From positions 310,001 to 374,000 of the forward strand of contig CAXTAO010000001.1 of the NCBI GenBank assembly GCA_964242625.1: 64,000 nt of DNA, in the 5' to 3' direction. Below the pieces are notes generated by a model. That model saw only the letters and a program-made list of their open reading frames with translations. It did not search any database and had not been told where the DNA came from. Below, one piece after another: positions 40,646 to 51,333 of the stretch. Position numbers and translations under genes: made by a program. Within the stretch, counting starts at the first letter, position 1, and each line of letters starts with the position of its first letter. This DNA comes from JASLDZ01 sp964242625. GTDB taxonomy: Bacteria; Pseudomonadota; Alphaproteobacteria; Caulobacterales; Caulobacteraceae.

Positions 40646-43393
40646 ATGTTGAAGATCGGCGATCGCAGCGCCGCGCTGGCGTCCAGCGCGGCCTTCCTCC
40701 TGGCCACGACCGCCATCACCTCGCCTGCCTGGGCGCAGACGACGGGGGCGGCCGCCACCGGCGGGGCGGCCGCGACCTCGGGGCCGACGGTCGCCCAGCC
40801 TCCCGCCAGTTCGGTGGACGGCGTGGCCGTGCAGGGCGCGCCCACCACGCCGCCCACGGGCCCGGCGGCGTCCGCGCCGGCCACCACCGGGCCCACGGGT
40901 CTCGACAGCCGCGCCGAGACCGGCGCCTTCACCCAGCAAGCGGGCTCCACCGCCATGGGCTCCGCCTCGGGCTCGCCGCCTCCCGCCGCCGCCGACGGCG
41001 TGCCCCGGTCGGGGGTGCAGGCGGGGCCGCCGCCGCCCCCCGCGCCGACCCCCGAGCAGGCCAACGCCGGCGTGGGCGTGCCCTCGCCCGCCACAGCGCA
41101 GGCGCAGGCCGCCGCTGCGCCCCCCGCCAACGCCGCCGCCTACAGCGAGACGCGCACGGGCGTGGTCCGCCGCATCCTCGTGGAGGGCAACGAGCGCATC
41201 GAGAGCGCCACCATCGTCGCCTACCTGCCGATCGGCATCGGCGACACGGTCGACCCCGCGCGCCTCGACCTGGCGCTGAAGACCCTGCAGCGCACCGACC
41301 TCTTCTCCGACGAGCGCATCAGCCTGGACCCGGCCACCGGCGACCTCACCGTGCGCGTGGTGGAGAACCCGATCATCAACCAGGTGGTCTTCGAGGGGAA
41401 CTCCGCCCTCGCCGACGACAAGCTGCGCGACGAGATCTCCATCCACCCGCGCGGCATCTTCACCAAGAGCCACGTGCTGGCCGACACCCAGCGGATCGTC
41501 GAACTGTACCGCCGGTCGGGCCGCATCTCGGCGACGGTCACGCCCAAGATCGTCAACCTGCCGCAGAAGCGCGTCGATCTCGTCTTCGAGATCATCGAGG
41601 GGCCGAAGACTGGCATCCTGCGGGTCAACTTCGACGGCAACAAGTCGTTCAGCGACAACGTTCTGCGCGACGTGGTCGTCACCAAGGAGAGTCGCTGGTA
41701 TCGGTTCTTCTCGTCCAACGACAACTACGATCCCGACCGGATCGAGTATGACCGCGAGCAGCTGCGGAAGTACTACATCAACCGCGGCTATTACGACTTC
41801 CGCGTGCTGTCGTCGACGGCCGAGCTCTTGCCCGACCAGCGCAACTTCGTGATCACCTACGTGGTCGACGAAGGCGTCAAGTACCGCTTCGGCAAGCTCA
41901 ACGTGAAGACCGACCTGAAGCGGCTGAACGCGGGGCTCCTGCGCGCCATCCTGCCGATCCGCGAGGGCCAGCTCTACCAGGCCGACCGCATCGAGGGCGC
42001 GGTCGACAACCTGACCTTCGCGGCGGGCGCGGCGGGCTTCGCCTTTGTCGACATCCGCCCGCGCCAGAACGCCGATCCCAAGACCCACCTCGTCAACATT
42101 GACTTCGACGTGCGCGAAGGTCCGCGCGTTTACGTCGAACGGATCGACGTGGTGGGCAACACCGCCACCCAGGACTACGTCATCCGCCGCGAGCTCTCGC
42201 TGGCGGAGGGCGACGCCTACAATCGCGTGCTGGTCGATCGCTCCAAGCTAGGCGTCAAGCGGCTGGACTTCTTCAAGACCGTCGACATCGACCAGCTGCC
42301 GGGCTCCGCGCCCGACCGCACGGCGCTGCGCGTCAAGGTGCAGGAGCAGCCGACCGGTCAGTTGAGCCTCGGCGCGGGCTATTCGTCGGTCGACAAGCTG
42401 CTGCTGGACGTGGGGATCGAGCAGAACAACTTCCGCGGCACCGGCCAGTCGGTCAGCCTGCGCGCTTCTGTGGGTTCGCTGCGCCAGCAGATCGACTTCC
42501 GCTTCACCGAGCCGCGCTTCGCCGGACGCAACATCCGCGCGGGCTTCGACCTGTTCTCTTACCGCTACGACTTCACCGACTACTCGGGCTTCGCCTCGGC
42601 ATCATACGGCGGCACCTTGCGGGCAGGCTTCCCGATCAACCTAAACACCTATCTGCAGACACGCTACACCATCCACCAGGACAACGTGTCGGTGACGGCC
42701 GATCTGTGCGACAGCGGCACCGTCTCCATCACCATCTGCGACCAGCGCGGCGAGGCGTTCTACTCGACGGTCGGCTATACCCTCTCGGTCGACAAGCGGA
42801 ACGACCCGCGCAGGGCCACGCGCGGCTTCAAGTTCGACCTGTCGCAGGATCTCGCGGGCGCCGGCGGCGATGTGCACTTCCTGAAGACCGAGGCGGATGC
42901 CTCGTTCTACCACGGCTTCTCCGCCAACTACATCCTGAGCGTGATCGGCACCGCCGGCTACATCCTGCCGTATGCGGGCGACTCGGTGCGCATCAACGAT
43001 CGCTTTTACAAGGGCGGCGCGAGTTTCCGCGGCTTCGAGACCGCCGGCATCGGGCCGCGGGAGCTCGAGTTCGACGAGGCTCTGGGCGGCAACCTCTACG
43101 GCATCGGCACGATCGAGCTCACCTTCCCCAACTACCTGCCCGAGCAGTACGGCATCCGCACCGCGCTGTTCAGCGACTTCGGCACCGTGGGCCTCCTCGA
43201 CAAGAGCGTGCTAAACACCGCCACCGCCGCCGACCAGATCAAGGACGACCTCGCGCTGCGGGCTTCGGCCGGCCTCAGCGTGTTCTGGACCTCGCCGCTC
43301 GGGCCGATCCGACTGGACTTCTCCAAGGTCCTGGCCAAGACAAGCTACGACCGCCCTGAAACCTTCCGCTTCTCAACCAACACGAGCTTCTGA
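40646..43393 (+). CDS. bamA: Outer membrane protein assembly factor BamA with extended N-terminal linker
   Basis: The essential beta-barrel insertase of the outer membrane. A signal peptide (about residues 1-31, ending ITSPAWAQ) is followed by an unusual Pro/Ala/Gly/Thr-rich stretch of about 135 residues. Five POTRA domains then start near residue 172 (VVRRILVEGNERIES), and the C-terminal 16-strand barrel ends in a terminal Phe. The chain is 915 residues against about 800 in E. coli; most of the excess is the linker. The frame is open far upstream through rseP, but ATG 40646 starts the signal peptide. skp follows by seven bases. Confidence 0.94.
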   Translation: MLKIGDRSAALASSAAFLLATTAITSPAWAQTTGAAATGGAAATSGPTVAQPPASSVDGVAVQGAPTTPPTGPAASAPATTGPTGLDSRAETGAFTQQAGSTAMGSASGSPPPAAADGVPRSGVQAGPPPPPAPTPEQANAGVGVPSPATAQAQAAAAPPANAAAYSETRTGVVRRILVEGNERIESATIVAYLPIGIGDTVDPARLDLALKTLQRTDLFSDERISLDPATGDLTVRVVENPIINQVVFEGNSALADDKLRDEISIHPRGIFTKSHVLADTQRIVELYRRSGRISATVTPKIVNLPQKRVDLVFEIIEGPKTGILRVNFDGNKSFSDNVLRDVVVTKESRWYRFFSSNDNYDPDRIEYDREQLRKYYINRGYYDFRVLSSTAELLPDQRNFVITYVVDEGVKYRFGKLNVKTDLKRLNAGLLRAILPIREGQLYQADRIEGAVDNLTFAAGAAGFAFVDIRPRQNADPKTHLVNIDFDVREGPRVYVERIDVVGNTATQDYVIRRELSLAEGDAYNRVLVDRSKLGVKRLDFFKTVDIDQLPGSAPDRTALRVKVQEQPTGQLSLGAGYSSVDKLLLDVGIEQNNFRGTGQSVSLRASVGSLRQQIDFRFTEPRFAGRNIRAGFDLFSYRYDFTDYSGFASASYGGTLRAGFPINLNTYLQTRYTIHQDNVSVTADLCDSGTVSITICDQRGEAFYSTVGYTLSVDKRNDPRRATRGFKFDLSQDLAGAGGDVHFLKTEADASFYHGFSANYILSVIGTAGYILPYAGDSVRINDRFYKGGASFRGFETAGIGPRELEFDEALGGNLYGIGTIELTFPNYLPEQYGIRTALFSDFGTVGLLDKSVLNTATAADQIKDDLALRASAGLSVFWTSPLGPIRLDFSKVLAKTSYDRPETFRFSTNTSF

Positions 43394-43400
43394 GACCTCA

Positions 43401-44051
43401 ATGAACCGCATCCTCACCGGCGCCAGCGTCGCCGTCCTGTCGTTCGCGCTCGCGGGCGGCGCCTTCGCCCAGGCGCGCCGCGTCGCGCCCGCCCGCGCCG
43501 CCACTCCGGCTCCGGCCGCCGCCGCGCCCTCGGCGCCCAACGTCACCCACGGGCCGCCGATCGCCGGCGTGTGCGTCTTCTCGCAGCAGAGCGCGGTGGG
43601 CGCGTCGGCCGCCGGTCGCGCCGCCAACACGCGCCTGCAGCAGCTGACCGCCCAGGTGAAGGCCGAGCTGCAGCCCCGCGAGACCTCGCTGCAGGCCGAC
43701 ATCCGCACCTTCCAGACCCAGCGCGCCACCCTGACCGCCGATGCGCGCACCAAGCAGGAGCAGGCGCTGAGCGCGCGCGCCCAGGAGCTGCAGACGCTGG
43801 AGCGCACCCGCACCCAGCAGCTGGAGCAGACCCGCGCCAAGGCGATCGGCCAGATCTCCGACCGGCTCACGCCCATCGTGCAGCAGGTCTACCAGGGTCG
43901 CGGCTGCTCCATGCTCCTGAACGGCGACAGCGCGGTGTTCGTGGCCAACCCGGCCATGGACGTGACGCCCCAGGTCGTCCAGCAGCTCAACACCCAGCTG
44001 CCCACGCTGAGCTTCGACCTCAGCCCGCCCGCCCCGGCCGGCGCCCAGTAA
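43401..44051 (+). CDS. skp: OmpH/Skp family periplasmic chaperone
   Basis: Holds unfolded outer-membrane proteins on the way to BamA. A signal peptide (cleavage near AFAQ, residue 24) is followed by a Pro/Ala-rich linker, the start VCVFSQQSAVGAS (near 57) and a long coiled-coil stretch rich in Gln, Arg and Glu (about 75-155) that would form the tentacles of the trimer. 216 residues. The bamA-skp-lpxD order is typical. Confidence 0.88.
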   Translation: MNRILTGASVAVLSFALAGGAFAQARRVAPARAATPAPAAAAPSAPNVTHGPPIAGVCVFSQQSAVGASAAGRAANTRLQQLTAQVKAELQPRETSLQADIRTFQTQRATLTADARTKQEQALSARAQELQTLERTRTQQLEQTRAKAIGQISDRLTPIVQQVYQGRGCSMLLNGDSAVFVANPAMDVTPQVVQQLNTQLPTLSFDLSPPAPAGAQ

Positions 44052-44061
44052 GCGGGCCGGC

Positions 44062-45081
44062 GTGCCGGATCCGCGCTTCTACCTCTCGACGGGCCCGCGC
44101 ACCGCGGGCGAGCTCGCGCGCGTCTGCGGGGCCGAGCTCGCCTCCGCGGAGCACGATGCGCGCCCCATCCGCGGGGCCGCGCCGCTCGACCGCGCCACGG
44201 CCGAGGACGTGGGCTTCCTGCACGACCGCCGCTATGTGGCCGACCTGCGCGCCACTGCGGCGGGAGCGGTGTTCGTGGCGCCCGCCCAGGCCGAGGCCGC
44301 CCCTGCCGGCTGCGCGTGCCTCCTCACGCCCGAGCCGCTCGTGGCCTACGCCCGCGCGGCGGCGGCGCTGCACCGCCCACGCGTGCACGGGGCGGACAAG
44401 CCCGCGGTGCATCCCGAGGCGGAGCTGGAGGACGACGTCGAGCTCGCGCCGGGCGTGGTGATCGGGCCGGGCGCGAGAGTGGGGCGCGGCACGGTGATCG
44501 GCCCGCACGCGGTGATCGGCCCCGGCGTGCAGGTCGGGCGCGACTGCCGCGTCGGCGCGCACGTGGTGATCGGCTTCGCGTTGATTGGCGACCGCGTGCG
44601 CATTCTCTCGGGCGCGGTGGTGGGCGAGGAGGGCTTCGGCGTCGCCGGCGGGCGCGAGGGCGCGGTCGACGTGCCGCAGCTCGGTCGCGTCATCCTGCAG
44701 GACGCGGTGACGGTCGGCGCCAACGCCTGCATCGACCGTGGCGCGTGGGAGGACACGGTCGTGGGCGAGAACACCAAGATCGATAACCTCGTGCAGGTGG
44801 CGCACAACGTGACTCTGGGGCGCAACTGCGTTCTCGCCGCGCATACGGGCATCTCGGGCAGCTGCGACATCGGAGACGGCGTCATGTTCGGCGGCCGCGC
44901 CGGCATCGCCGACCACCTGACGATCGGGGCCGGCGCCAAGATCGCCGCCGCCGCGGGCGTGATGAAGGACGTGCCGCCCGGCCAGATCTACTGCGGCTCG
45001 CCCGCGCGCCCTCTGCGACGGTTCATGCGCGAGACCGCCTGGCTGGCGCGCCAGGCCAAGGATCGCGAGGACCTGCGATGA
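44062..45081 (+). CDS. lpxD: UDP-3-O-acyl-glucosamine N-acyltransferase LpxD
   Basis: Third step of lipid A synthesis. An N-terminal uridine-binding domain precedes many hexapeptide repeats forming a left-handed beta-helix (about residues 115-300; for example VVIGPGARVGRGTVIGPHAV). The catalytic His is probably in QVAHNVTLGRN. 339 residues; GTG start 44062. The stop overlaps the fabZ ATG. Confidence 0.95.
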   Translation: MPDPRFYLSTGPRTAGELARVCGAELASAEHDARPIRGAAPLDRATAEDVGFLHDRRYVADLRATAAGAVFVAPAQAEAAPAGCACLLTPEPLVAYARAAAALHRPRVHGADKPAVHPEAELEDDVELAPGVVIGPGARVGRGTVIGPHAVIGPGVQVGRDCRVGAHVVIGFALIGDRVRILSGAVVGEEGFGVAGGREGAVDVPQLGRVILQDAVTVGANACIDRGAWEDTVVGENTKIDNLVQVAHNVTLGRNCVLAAHTGISGSCDIGDGVMFGGRAGIADHLTIGAGAKIAAAAGVMKDVPPGQIYCGSPARPLRRFMRETAWLARQAKDREDLR

Positions 45082-45638
45082 CGACGCCGGGGGGCGACGG
45101 GGTGGCTCACGACGCCGAGAAGACCGACGTCGAGGCGGCGGCGCCTGCCGTGCACAAGCACGCCGGCCCCGGCGCGGCGCGGCCGGGCGACTATGCGCCG
45201 CTGGTCGAGATGGCTGAGATCCTGCGGCGCATCCCGCACCGCTATCCCTTCCTCCTGGTCGACCGGGCGGAGGAGTATCGCGCCTTCCAATCGATCACGG
45301 GCGTCAAGTGCGTGACGGTGAACGAGCCCTATTTCGTGGGCCACTTCCCCGACAACCCGGTGATGCCGGGCGTCCTGATCTGCGAGGCCATGGCCCAGAC
45401 GGGCGCCGTGCTCATGTCGAAGTCGCTGAACGCCGACGTCGAGGGCAAGACCATCCTCTTCATGTCGATCGACGACGCGCGCTTCCGCCTGCCGGTGAAG
45501 CCCGGCGATGTGCTGCAGATGAAGGTCGAGGTGCTGCGCTACCGGGGCGACGTCTTCAAGTTTCGCGGCCAGGCGTACGTCGGCGAGAAGCTGGCCGCCC
45601 AGGCCGAGTTCGCCGCCATGGTGGTGCCGACCCGCTGA
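45078..45638 (+). CDS. fabZ: 3-hydroxyacyl-ACP dehydratase FabZ
   Basis: Dehydration step of fatty acid elongation, competing with LpxA/LpxD for hydroxyacyl-ACP. The hot-dog fold motifs are PHRYPFLLVDRAEEY (catalytic His) and NPVMPGVLICEAMAQTGA (catalytic Glu). An extra hydrophilic N-terminal leader of about 40 residues raises the length to 186 from the usual 150. Overlaps lpxD (ATGA) and lpxA (TGATG). Confidence 0.95.
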   Translation: MTTPGGDGVAHDAEKTDVEAAAPAVHKHAGPGAARPGDYAPLVEMAEILRRIPHRYPFLLVDRAEEYRAFQSITGVKCVTVNEPYFVGHFPDNPVMPGVLICEAMAQTGAVLMSKSLNADVEGKTILFMSIDDARFRLPVKPGDVLQMKVEVLRYRGDVFKFRGQAYVGEKLAAQAEFAAMVVPTR

Positions 45639-46429
45639 TGCCGCGCGTCCACCCGACAGCGTTGGTCGATCCGGCGGCTCAGCTGGCCGACGACGTGGAG
45701 GTCGGGCCCTTCTGCGTGGTGGGGCCGGACGTGCGGATCGGCGCGCGCTCGCGCCTCCTGGCGCACGTGATCGTGGAGGGCGCCACCACGCTCGGCGCCG
45801 ACTGCGTGGTGCACGGGTTCTCGGTGATCGGCGGCCCGCCCCAGCACCTCGGCCATCGCGGCGAGCCGACGCGGCTCGAGATCGGCGACCGCAACGTGAT
45901 CCGCGAGCAGGTGACCTTCAACACCGGCACGGCGAACGGCCGCGGCGTCACCCGGGTGGGCTCGGACGGCTTCTTCATGGCCGAGGCGCACGTCGCGCAC
46001 GACTGCGTGGTGGGCGATCACGTGGTCATGGCCAAGGGCGCGACGCTGGGCGGCCACGTGCTCGTGGGCGACTATGTGTTCATGGGCGGGCTGGCGGCGG
46101 TGCACCAGTTCTCCCGCGTGGGCCGCTACGCCTTCATCGGCGGGCTGGCGGCGGTGACCAAGGACGTGATCCCCTACGGCTCGGTCTGGGGCAACCACGC
46201 GCACCTGGAAGGGCTGAACCTCGTGGGGCTCAAGCGCCGGGGCTTCGCGCGCGAGGCGATCTCCAACCTTCGCTCCGCCTACCGCCTCCTGTTCGGGCCG
46301 GAGGGCGCCTTCGCCGAGCGGCTGGAGGACACCGGACGCACCTTCGGCCAAACGCCGGAAGTGATGGAGATCGTCGACTTCATCCGCGCCGACGCCACAC
46401 GCCCGCTCTGCCTGCCGGCGCTGGCCTGA
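45638..46429 (+). CDS. lpxA: UDP-N-acetylglucosamine O-acyltransferase LpxA
   Basis: First step of lipid A synthesis. Left-handed beta-helix of hexapeptide repeats, with the catalytic-His region MAEAHVAHDCVVGDHVVM (near residue 115) and a C-terminal helical domain. 263 residues from ATG 45638, overlapping the fabZ stop. The frame is open upstream, but homology begins at MPRVHPTALVDP. Confidence 0.96.
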   Translation: MPRVHPTALVDPAAQLADDVEVGPFCVVGPDVRIGARSRLLAHVIVEGATTLGADCVVHGFSVIGGPPQHLGHRGEPTRLEIGDRNVIREQVTFNTGTANGRGVTRVGSDGFFMAEAHVAHDCVVGDHVVMAKGATLGGHVLVGDYVFMGGLAAVHQFSRVGRYAFIGGLAAVTKDVIPYGSVWGNHAHLEGLNLVGLKRRGFAREAISNLRSAYRLLFGPEGAFAERLEDTGRTFGQTPEVMEIVDFIRADATRPLCLPALA

Positions 46430-46436
46430 GGTTGCG

Positions 46437-47297
46437 GTGGCCGGCGCGCTCGGCCTGATCGCGGGGGGAGGGGCGCTCCCCGCGGCGCTCGCCGCGCGAT
46501 GCGTAGCGGCGGGGCGGTCCGTGTTCGTGGTTCGGCTGCGCGGCATGGCAGACGCGGCGGCGCTCGCGCAGTACCCGGGCGGGGACGCTGGCCTCGCCGA
46601 GCTCGGCCGCACCATAGAACTACTGCGCGGGGCGGGGTGCGCCAGCGTCTGCTTCGCCGGCGTCGTGGCGCGGCCCGACTTCGCCGCCCTGAAGCCCGAC
46701 TGGCGCGCCCTGCGCGAGCTCCCGGCGGTGATCGCCGCCGCGCGCCGAGGCGACGACGCCCTCCTGCGGGCGGTGCTCGAGGTGTTCCGCCGCGAGGGTT
46801 TCGCCATCGAGGGCGCCCACGAGGTCGACAGGGCGCTCACCTTGCCCGAGGGGCCGCTCGGCCGCCTCCCGTTCCCGCCCGAGCACGCCGAGGACGCCGA
46901 CCACGCGCTGCGGATCGCGCGCGCGATGGGCGCGCTCGACATCGGCCAGGGCGCGGTGGTCGCGCGCGGCCTAGTCCTGGCCGTCGAGGCGCAGGAGGGC
47001 ACCGACGCTCTCCTCGGCCGGGTCGCCGCCCTGCCCGCCGCGCTGCGGGGCGCGATCGGAGCCCCCTGCGGCGTGCTGGCCAAGGCGCCCAAGCCGATCC
47101 AGGAGCGGCGCGTCGACCTGCCGACGCTCGGCGTGCCCACGCTGGAAGCGGCGCACGCCGCCGGCCTCGCGGGCGTGGTCGGCGAGGCGGGGGCGGTGCT
47201 CGTGATCGACCGCGAGGCGGTCGTGCGGGCGGCCGACCGGCTGGGCGTCTTCGTCGTGGGACTGGCCCCCGCGCCCGGCGGCGACGTCGCCCCGTGA
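46437..47297 (+). CDS. lpxI: UDP-2,3-diacylglucosamine pyrophosphatase LpxI
   Basis: Hydrolyses UDP-2,3-diacylglucosamine to lipid X. LpxI is the alphaproteobacterial replacement of LpxH, first shown in Caulobacter. The N-terminal GLIAGGGALPAALAARC and C-terminal segments CGVLAKAPKPIQERRVDLPT and GVPTLEAAHAAGLAGVVGE match the family (formerly DUF1009). 286 residues; GTG start 46437. lpxA-lpxI-lpxB order supports the call. Confidence 0.93.
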   Translation: MAGALGLIAGGGALPAALAARCVAAGRSVFVVRLRGMADAAALAQYPGGDAGLAELGRTIELLRGAGCASVCFAGVVARPDFAALKPDWRALRELPAVIAAARRGDDALLRAVLEVFRREGFAIEGAHEVDRALTLPEGPLGRLPFPPEHAEDADHALRIARAMGALDIGQGAVVARGLVLAVEAQEGTDALLGRVAALPAALRGAIGAPCGVLAKAPKPIQERRVDLPTLGVPTLEAAHAAGLAGVVGEAGAVLVIDREAVVRAADRLGVFVVGLAPAPGGDVAP

Positions 47298-47304
47298 TGG
47301 CCCC

Positions 47305-48501
47305 GTGACGGGAACGCCCGAGCGGCCGCTCACCCTCATGCTCGTGGCCGCGGAGGCGAGCGGGGACGCGCTCGGGGCGGCGCTCGCGGCCGCGCTGCGC
47401 GCGCGCCTCGGCGCGGAGGCCGTCCGCTTCGTGGGCGTGGGCGGTCCGCGCATGGCGGCGGAGGGCGTCGTGAGCCCGTTCGACATCGCCGAGCTCTCCG
47501 TCTTGGGGTTCGCCGAGGGGCTGGCCGCTTATCCCCGCGTGGTGCGACGCGCGGACGAGGCCGCCGCGCTCGCCCTGCGCGAGCGGCCCGATGCGGCCGT
47601 CCTGATCGACAGCTGGGGCTTCACCCTGCGCGTCGCCCAGCGGCTGCGCCGGCGGCTGCCCGGCCTGCCGCTGGTCAAGTACGTCGGGCCCCAGGTCTGG
47701 GCGTCGCGGCCGGGGCGGGCGCGCACGCTGGCGGCGACGGTCGACCACCTCCTTGCGCTGCACCCCTTCGACGCGCCCTTCTTCGAACGCGCGGGGCTCT
47801 CGACGACGGTGGTGGGGTCGCCCGTGATGGCGCGCAGCTTCGCGCACGCCTCCGGGGCGCGCTTCCGCGAGGCGCAGGGGATCGCGGCGGAGGCGCCCGT
47901 ACTCCTAGTCTTGCCCGGCAGCCGGCCGGGCGAGGTGCGCCGGCTCGCGCCCGTGTTCGGCGGGGCGGTGCGCCGGCTGAAGGCCGAGCGTCCGCGGCTG
48001 GAGGTGGTCGTGCCCGTGGTGGCGACCGTGGCCGCCCTCGTCGGCGAGGCGACGCGGGGGTGGGACGTCGGCGCGCGCCTTGTGACGGAAGAGGCCGCCA
48101 AGGACGACGCTCTCCTGGCCGGCACGGTTGCGCTCGCGTGCTCGGGCACCGCCACGACCGAACTGGCGCTGACGGGCGCGCCGGTGGTGGTGGCCTATCG
48201 TCTCGGGCCGATCACGCACGCCCTGGCGCGAGTGATCGTGACCACGCGCTGGGCCTCGCTCGTCAACGTGGCCGCCGGCCGGGAGGTCATGCCCGAGTTC
48301 ATCCAGGGCGCCGCGACCCCCCAGGCGCTGGCCCGCGCTATCGGCGCGCGGCTGGACGATCCCGCACTCCGCGCGCGGCAGGTCGCCGCGCAGAATGCGG
48401 CGCTCGCGACCATGGGCCGGGGCGAGGGCGACCCTTCCGACCGGGCCGCCCTCGCCGTCATCGAGGTGCTGCGGGCGCGCGGCGTGCTCGCGCCCGGCTG
48501 A
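47305..48501 (+). CDS. lpxB: Lipid-A-disaccharide synthase LpxB
   Basis: Joins lipid X to UDP-diacylglucosamine to form the lipid A disaccharide at the inner membrane. GT-B fold of family GT19: AAEASGDALGA (near residue 14), the KYVGPQVWASRPGRA segment and the C-terminal ACSGTATTELALTGAPVVVAY nucleotide-binding region. 398 residues; GTG start. It ends three bases from the convergent gltA stop, with no visible terminator. Confidence 0.95.
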   Translation: MTGTPERPLTLMLVAAEASGDALGAALAAALRARLGAEAVRFVGVGGPRMAAEGVVSPFDIAELSVLGFAEGLAAYPRVVRRADEAAALALRERPDAAVLIDSWGFTLRVAQRLRRRLPGLPLVKYVGPQVWASRPGRARTLAATVDHLLALHPFDAPFFERAGLSTTVVGSPVMARSFAHASGARFREAQGIAAEAPVLLVLPGSRPGEVRRLAPVFGGAVRRLKAERPRLEVVVPVVATVAALVGEATRGWDVGARLVTEEAAKDDALLAGTVALACSGTATTELALTGAPVVVAYRLGPITHALARVIVTTRWASLVNVAAGREVMPEFIQGAATPQALARAIGARLDDPALRARQVAAQNAALATMGRGEGDPSDRAALAVIEVLRARGVLAPG

Positions 48502-48504
48502 GCG

Positions 48505-49812
<1,308 letters not shown>

Positions 49813-49854
49813 GTACTCTCCGGGCCGCAGGGGAGGGCGGCTATGCTGCGCTGC

Positions 49855-49862
49855 GTTATAGT
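49855..49862 (-). promoter_or_regulatory. Promoter -10 element for gltA
   Basis: On the minus strand ACTATAAC, a 7/8 match to the Caulobacter-type GCTANAWC, lies 43 bases before the gltA ATG at the end of gltX. The -35 region (CTTTCC at the usual distance) is poor, so this is a partial match. Confidence 0.4.
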
Positions 49863-49865
49863 CGT

Positions 49866-51317
49866 TCAGGAGCCGGCGGAAAGGGCGTCGGCCAGACGCC
49901 CGAGCGCCTCGTCTCGGCCCAAAGCGGCGAGGCCCGAGGCGAGGTCGGGCACGGGCGCTCCGCCGCCGAGCGCGGCCCGCAGCGCCGCGCCGAACTTGCC
50001 GATCCCCACACCTTCGGAGGCCGCAAACGCACGAATCGCCGGCTCGAGCTCGGCGGGGGTCCAAGCGCCGGCGTAGGTTTCCAGCGCCGCGCGCAGCCGG
50101 GCCAACCGATCGCGCGCCTCCTCGGTCAGGAGCGCCTGCGCCTTGGCGTCGAGCGCGAGCGGGCGGCGGGCCGTGGCGAAGGCGGTCAGGTCGGCCAGCT
50201 GCAGCACGGTCTGCGCGCCGTCGCGCACGAGCGGGACGGTGCGCGCCAGCCGCGCAAGCGCCTCGCCGTCGAGCCCGGGCCCGCGCGCCGCGTGCGCATG
50301 GGCGGCCAGCGCGGTCACCCGGTGGAGGTCGGCGGCGCGGAGGTAGTGCTGGTTGATGAAGTTGAGCTTGGGCCAGTCGAGCCGGGCGGGGGCCTTGACC
50401 ACGTCGGCCACGTCGAACCAGGCGGCGGCCTGCGCGTCCGAGAAGATCTCGTCGTCGCCGTGGCCCCAGCCCAGCCGCGCCAGATAGTTGCGCATGGCCT
50501 CGGGCAGGTAGCCCATGTCGCGGAACTCGCCGACCGCCTGGGCGCCGTGGCGCTTGGAGAGCTTGGCGCCGTCCGGCCCGTGGATCAGCGGGATGTGGGC
50601 GAAGGCGGGCAGGTCCCAGTCCAGCCCCCTGTAGATCAGCGTCTGCCGCGCCGCGTTGGAGAGGTGGTCGTCGCCGCGGATCACGTGGGTGACGCCCATG
50701 TCGTGGTCGTCGACCACCACGGCCAGGTTGTAGGTGGGCGTCCCGTCCGAGCGCAGCAGCACGAGGTCGTCGAGTTCGGCGTTGCGGAAGGTGACCGGCC
50801 CCTTGACCAGGTCGTCGACGATCGTCTCGCCGTCGATCGGCGCGCGCAGGCGCACGGTGAAGGGGGCGTCCACGGGGGCCTCGTCGGGATCGCGGTCGCG
50901 CCAGGGCGAGCGGACGACGCGCCCCTCCGCCCGCGCGCGCTCGCGCTCGGCCGCGCCTTCTTCGGGCGAGCTCCAGTCGCGGTAGGCGCCGCCGCGCGCC
51001 AGGAGCGCCTGGGCGGCCTCGACGTGGCGCGGCGCGCGCTCCGCCTGGAACACGGGCGGCCGATCGGGCTCGAGCCCCAGCCAGCTCAGCCCGTCGAAGA
51101 TCACTTCGACGTTCTCAGGGGTGGAGCGCGCGCGGTCGGTGTCCTCCACCCGCACGAGGTAGGTCCCGCCGTGATGGCGCGCATAAAGGAGGTTGAACAG
51201 CGCCGTCCGCGCGGTGCCAATGTGCATGGAGCCGGTGGGCGAGGGCGCGATGCGCGTCACCACGGGCCGGGGAGCGGACGGGGGCGCTGACGGGGGCGTG
51301 TCGGGGCGGTCGGTCAT
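49866..51317 (-). CDS. gltX: Glutamyl-tRNA synthetase
   Basis: Class I synthetase charging tRNA-Glu. HIGH motif in PSPTGSMHIGTART (near residue 26), KMSKS motif as KLSKRHG (near 250), and a C-terminal helical anticodon-binding domain. 483 residues. Alphaproteobacteria often carry two GltX copies, one charging tRNA-Gln for amidation; the sequence alone does not tell which this is. It is divergent from comEC with only about 16 bases between starts. Confidence 0.95.
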   Translation of the reverse strand: MTDRPDTPPSAPPSAPRPVVTRIAPSPTGSMHIGTARTALFNLLYARHHGGTYLVRVEDTDRARSTPENVEVIFDGLSWLGLEPDRPPVFQAERAPRHVEAAQALLARGGAYRDWSSPEEGAAERERARAEGRVVRSPWRDRDPDEAPVDAPFTVRLRAPIDGETIVDDLVKGPVTFRNAELDDLVLLRSDGTPTYNLAVVVDDHDMGVTHVIRGDDHLSNAARQTLIYRGLDWDLPAFAHIPLIHGPDGAKLSKRHGAQAVGEFRDMGYLPEAMRNYLARLGWGHGDDEIFSDAQAAAWFDVADVVKAPARLDWPKLNFINQHYLRAADLHRVTALAAHAHAARGPGLDGEALARLARTVPLVRDGAQTVLQLADLTAFATARRPLALDAKAQALLTEEARDRLARLRAALETYAGAWTPAELEPAIRAFAASEGVGIGKFGAALRAALGGGAPVPDLASGLAALGRDEALGRLADALSAGS

Positions 51318-51333
51318 AGGTGTCGGGGGCGGC

